Assembly (NCBI GenBank): GCA_900765165.1 | Contig: CAAFQR010000124.1 | Location: 1-7,575, forward strand | Source of the DNA: Veillonellaceae bacterium | Lineage (GTDB): Bacteria; Bacillota; Negativicutes; Veillonellales; Veillonellaceae | Direction of reading: 5' to 3' | Length of the DNA: 7,575 bases | Shown: positions 6,801 through 7,575 of the stretch, one piece after another | How the letters are laid out: each line of letters opens with the position of its first letter | Numbering within the stretch: position 1 is the first letter of the stretch | Translations under genes and position numbers: made by a program | The notes under the pieces: model-generated | Told to the model about the DNA's origin: nothing | Seen by the model: only the letters and a program-made list of their open reading frames with translations | Database searches by the model: none

Positions 6801-7531
6801 AGGTGACGGAAGTCGTCGTTGGTGCCCAAGATGGGGTCGATTTTATGGTAATCGCCGGTGTCGTAGCGATGGTTGCTCTCGGATTCGAAAATGGGGTTCA
6901 AATAGAGCACGGAAATGCCCAGGTCCTTTAGGTAGTCCAGCTTTTCCTCGATGCCGCACAAGGTGCCGCCGAAGAAGTCGTAGGCTACGATGTCTTTGGT
7001 GTCTGGGTCTTTGAAATAATAGGGCTCGTCATCCCAGCTCATGTGGAAGACGGCGCCGCGCTTGGACGGCAGCGGTGCATCGGCAGGGCGATAGAACCGG
7101 TCCGGAAAGATTTGGTACATTACGCTGTGCTTGAACCAGTCCGGCGTCTTCGCGTTTCGGGTGAACACGGTAATCTGGTACGCCGGCGGCTCGGTGTTGG
7201 ACATGGCGCCAGAACCGCCCAGGTATTGCGGATTATTGCCGTAGTACACTGTTGAGTCACCGATTTTTACGATGAAATAATACCACAGCAAGCACGGTTC
7301 GCTGGGCATGGTGAGGTCCACTGTAGCCAACGTGTCGTGCAGTTCCATGGGCTGTAGGAGCTCGCCTTTCTGGCTATGCCAGAGGCGGAGGGTAACCGTA
7401 CAATCGGCCAGATCTTCGGCGGGAACACCGGTAATTTCCAAGGCTAAGCGCAAGGAACTGCCAGTAGGCCGGGCGCCGAAATGGGACCGAAAGATGCGGT
7501 TGTGTGAATCATGGTAGAGGCGTAAATCCAT
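3869..7531 (-). CDS. Bifunctional GH13 neopullulanase-like amylase / GH77 4-alpha-glucanotransferase fusion
   Basis: This 1,220-residue cytoplasmic protein (no signal peptide) is predicted to act on maltodextrin or glycogen. Residues 1-125 resemble the N-terminal beta-domain of neopullulanase/cyclomaltodextrinase enzymes. Residues ~130-690 are a GH13 domain opening with DWFKHSVMYQIFPDRF. Its conserved regions are DGVFSH (258-263), GWRLDV with nucleophile D386, GEVW with acid/base E415, and SSHD with stabiliser D490. After a linker (~690-705), residues ~706-1220 form a GH77 (MalQ) domain: GVLLHPTSLPSKYGIGDFG, GDMPIFVAPDSVDVW, VRIDHFRGF with nucleophile D1019, AEDLG with acid/base E1066, and GTHDNNT with D1118. 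GH13 would cleave alpha-glucosidic bonds and GH77 would move glucan segments between chains and release glucose. An insert rich in G/S/T/A (about 330-370) lies just before the D386 region and is unusual for the family. The start ATG at 7529-7531 has AGAAAGG seven bases upstream. Similar amylase-glucanotransferase fusions are known in Negativicutes. Confidence 0.93.
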   Translation of the reverse strand: MDLRLYHDSHNRIFRSHFGARPTGSSLRLALEITGVPAEDLADCTVTLRLWHSQKGELLQPMELHDTLATVDLTMPSEPCLLWYYFIVKIGDSTVYYGNNPQYLGGSGAMSNTEPPAYQITVFTRNAKTPDWFKHSVMYQIFPDRFYRPADAPLPSKRGAVFHMSWDDEPYYFKDPDTKDIVAYDFFGGTLCGIEEKLDYLKDLGISVLYLNPIFESESNHRYDTGDYHKIDPILGTNDDFRHLIKAAEMKGLRIILDGVFSHTGSNSRYFNKNGQYDTVGAYQSKESPYYDWYSFHDYPDDYECWWNFETLPNVKETTPSYMDFIIGGPSTGTTTSAAKSAGETGDVTTATVHNAQGETGSASYTGNDSVLHHWLSEGIAGWRLDVIDELPQQFSRAFYKELKRTNPDAVVIGEVWEDASNKVAYDVSREYLSIPEIDGAMNYPLRSIIFDYLLHHDDAATTTARIESLRENYPIQHFYAMMNLISSHDSQRALTVLGEYPYHDDMTASEQSKAHLSPDQYKLGKQRLLLATLFQMTLPGVPSIYYGDEIGMEGFKDPYNRRPYKWNTGDTNLREAVRQLIKLRNNHPALQTGEYIPLSCETDVLAYARAIRGGADVFGKAVAKDETFIIAFNRHETQSRTLSIDVSGIAEDTWINIIGVPQIGRVVNGQMKLTLPPLTGVVMAQYEEPKTKPVTSSAKAPLTTRTAGVLLHPTSLPSKYGIGDFGKPAYDFVDFLAKGGQKIWQILPLGPVGYGYSPYQSISALAGNPMLIDIDELIAKDWLTTEEVDKAYVAYKINDKTPFAKAKVATEQVPLAVKKKTVDFDTVNTFKHALLQVAFKRFKADLSIKADYEAFCKKEAYWLDDYALFLALKEAYNNTSWTTWPDDIKQRDLSTLKALTDKYKDSIAFTKFEQFLFQCQWLRLKKYANDRQIKILGDMPIFVAPDSVDVWAHQALFNLKADGTPNMVAGVPPDYFSETGQLWGNPQYDWTAMKADNYRWWQQRFTKLYELVDIVRIDHFRGFESYWEVPSTETTAINGTWRQGPGKPFFDAIAKALGPMPIVAEDLGIITDAVNELRSDCGFPGMKVLHFAMINRPDGRVGFVAPENSVVYTGTHDNNTTVGWLNHDISIEERQNIANLLRADVKDPCKMTAKLIALAYSTRARTVIIPMQDLLGLDESGRMNTPGTVGKNWGWRLEPHALSDKIAKRLRELCDTYHR

Positions 7532-7538
7532 AACATTG

Positions 7539-7545
7539 CCTTTCT
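7539..7545 (-). promoter_or_regulatory. Ribosome binding site of the GH13-GH77 gene
   Basis: AGAAAGG on the minus strand lies seven bases before the ATG at 7529-7531 and supports that start. The remaining upstream bases to the window edge show no convincing promoter, so the gene may be read from a promoter or operon partner outside the window. Confidence 0.7.
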
Positions 7546-7575
7546 AAGTGTTGCTAGTCAAAATTCAAAATGGAT

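Overview
The window (7,575 bases) holds two large minus-strand loci, with a short plus-strand gene between them. Three things suggest a diderm Firmicute of the Negativicutes (Veillonella/Megasphaera/Dialister-like). First, there is a Gram-negative type Va autotransporter whose barrel region begins with a helix of the kind seen in that group. Second, there is a fused GH13-GH77 maltodextrin enzyme. Third, both coding regions look moderately GC-rich by eye. The placement is inference; no rRNA or other marker is present.

Layout. Positions 62-2243 (minus strand) are an autotransporter adhesin-type gene: signal peptide, beta-helical passenger with repeats, C-terminal beta-barrel. It is split by a frameshift at about 686-751, so it reads as an N-terminal part (687-2243) and a C-terminal barrel part (62-724). 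Its AT-rich upstream region has a good -35/-10 promoter, two adjacent dyads near the predicted transcription start, a leader of about 140 nt and a GGAGG ribosome binding site. The locus lies between perfect 24-bp inverted repeats at 1-24 and 2510-2533. The right-hand copy is embedded in a large structured palindrome (2423-2661), whose arms look like two diverged copies of the same upstream region facing each other.

From about 2571 to 2850 there is AT-rich, apparently decayed sequence containing a 12-bp tandem repeat (five units). A plus-strand Fic-domain protein (2871-3452) follows. It keeps the Fic catalytic motif and the C-terminal winged-helix-like part but has lost its N-terminal portion. 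A strong bidirectional hairpin terminator (3464-3503) closes it. Positions 3504-3868 hold no gene that I can support, but they contain a long stem-loop (3735-3793).

Positions 3869-7531 (minus strand) encode a 1,220-residue cytoplasmic fusion of a GH13 neopullulanase-like amylase and a GH77 4-alpha-glucanotransferase. The fusion would both hydrolyse and rearrange maltodextrins or glycogen. All expected catalytic residues are visible. A low-complexity insertion of about 40 residues sits just before the GH13 nucleophile region.

The most interesting material is the repeat architecture around the autotransporter, which is either an invertible/recombining surface-protein cassette or a family of structured intergenic repeats. 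No recombinase is in the window, so inversion is a hypothesis only.
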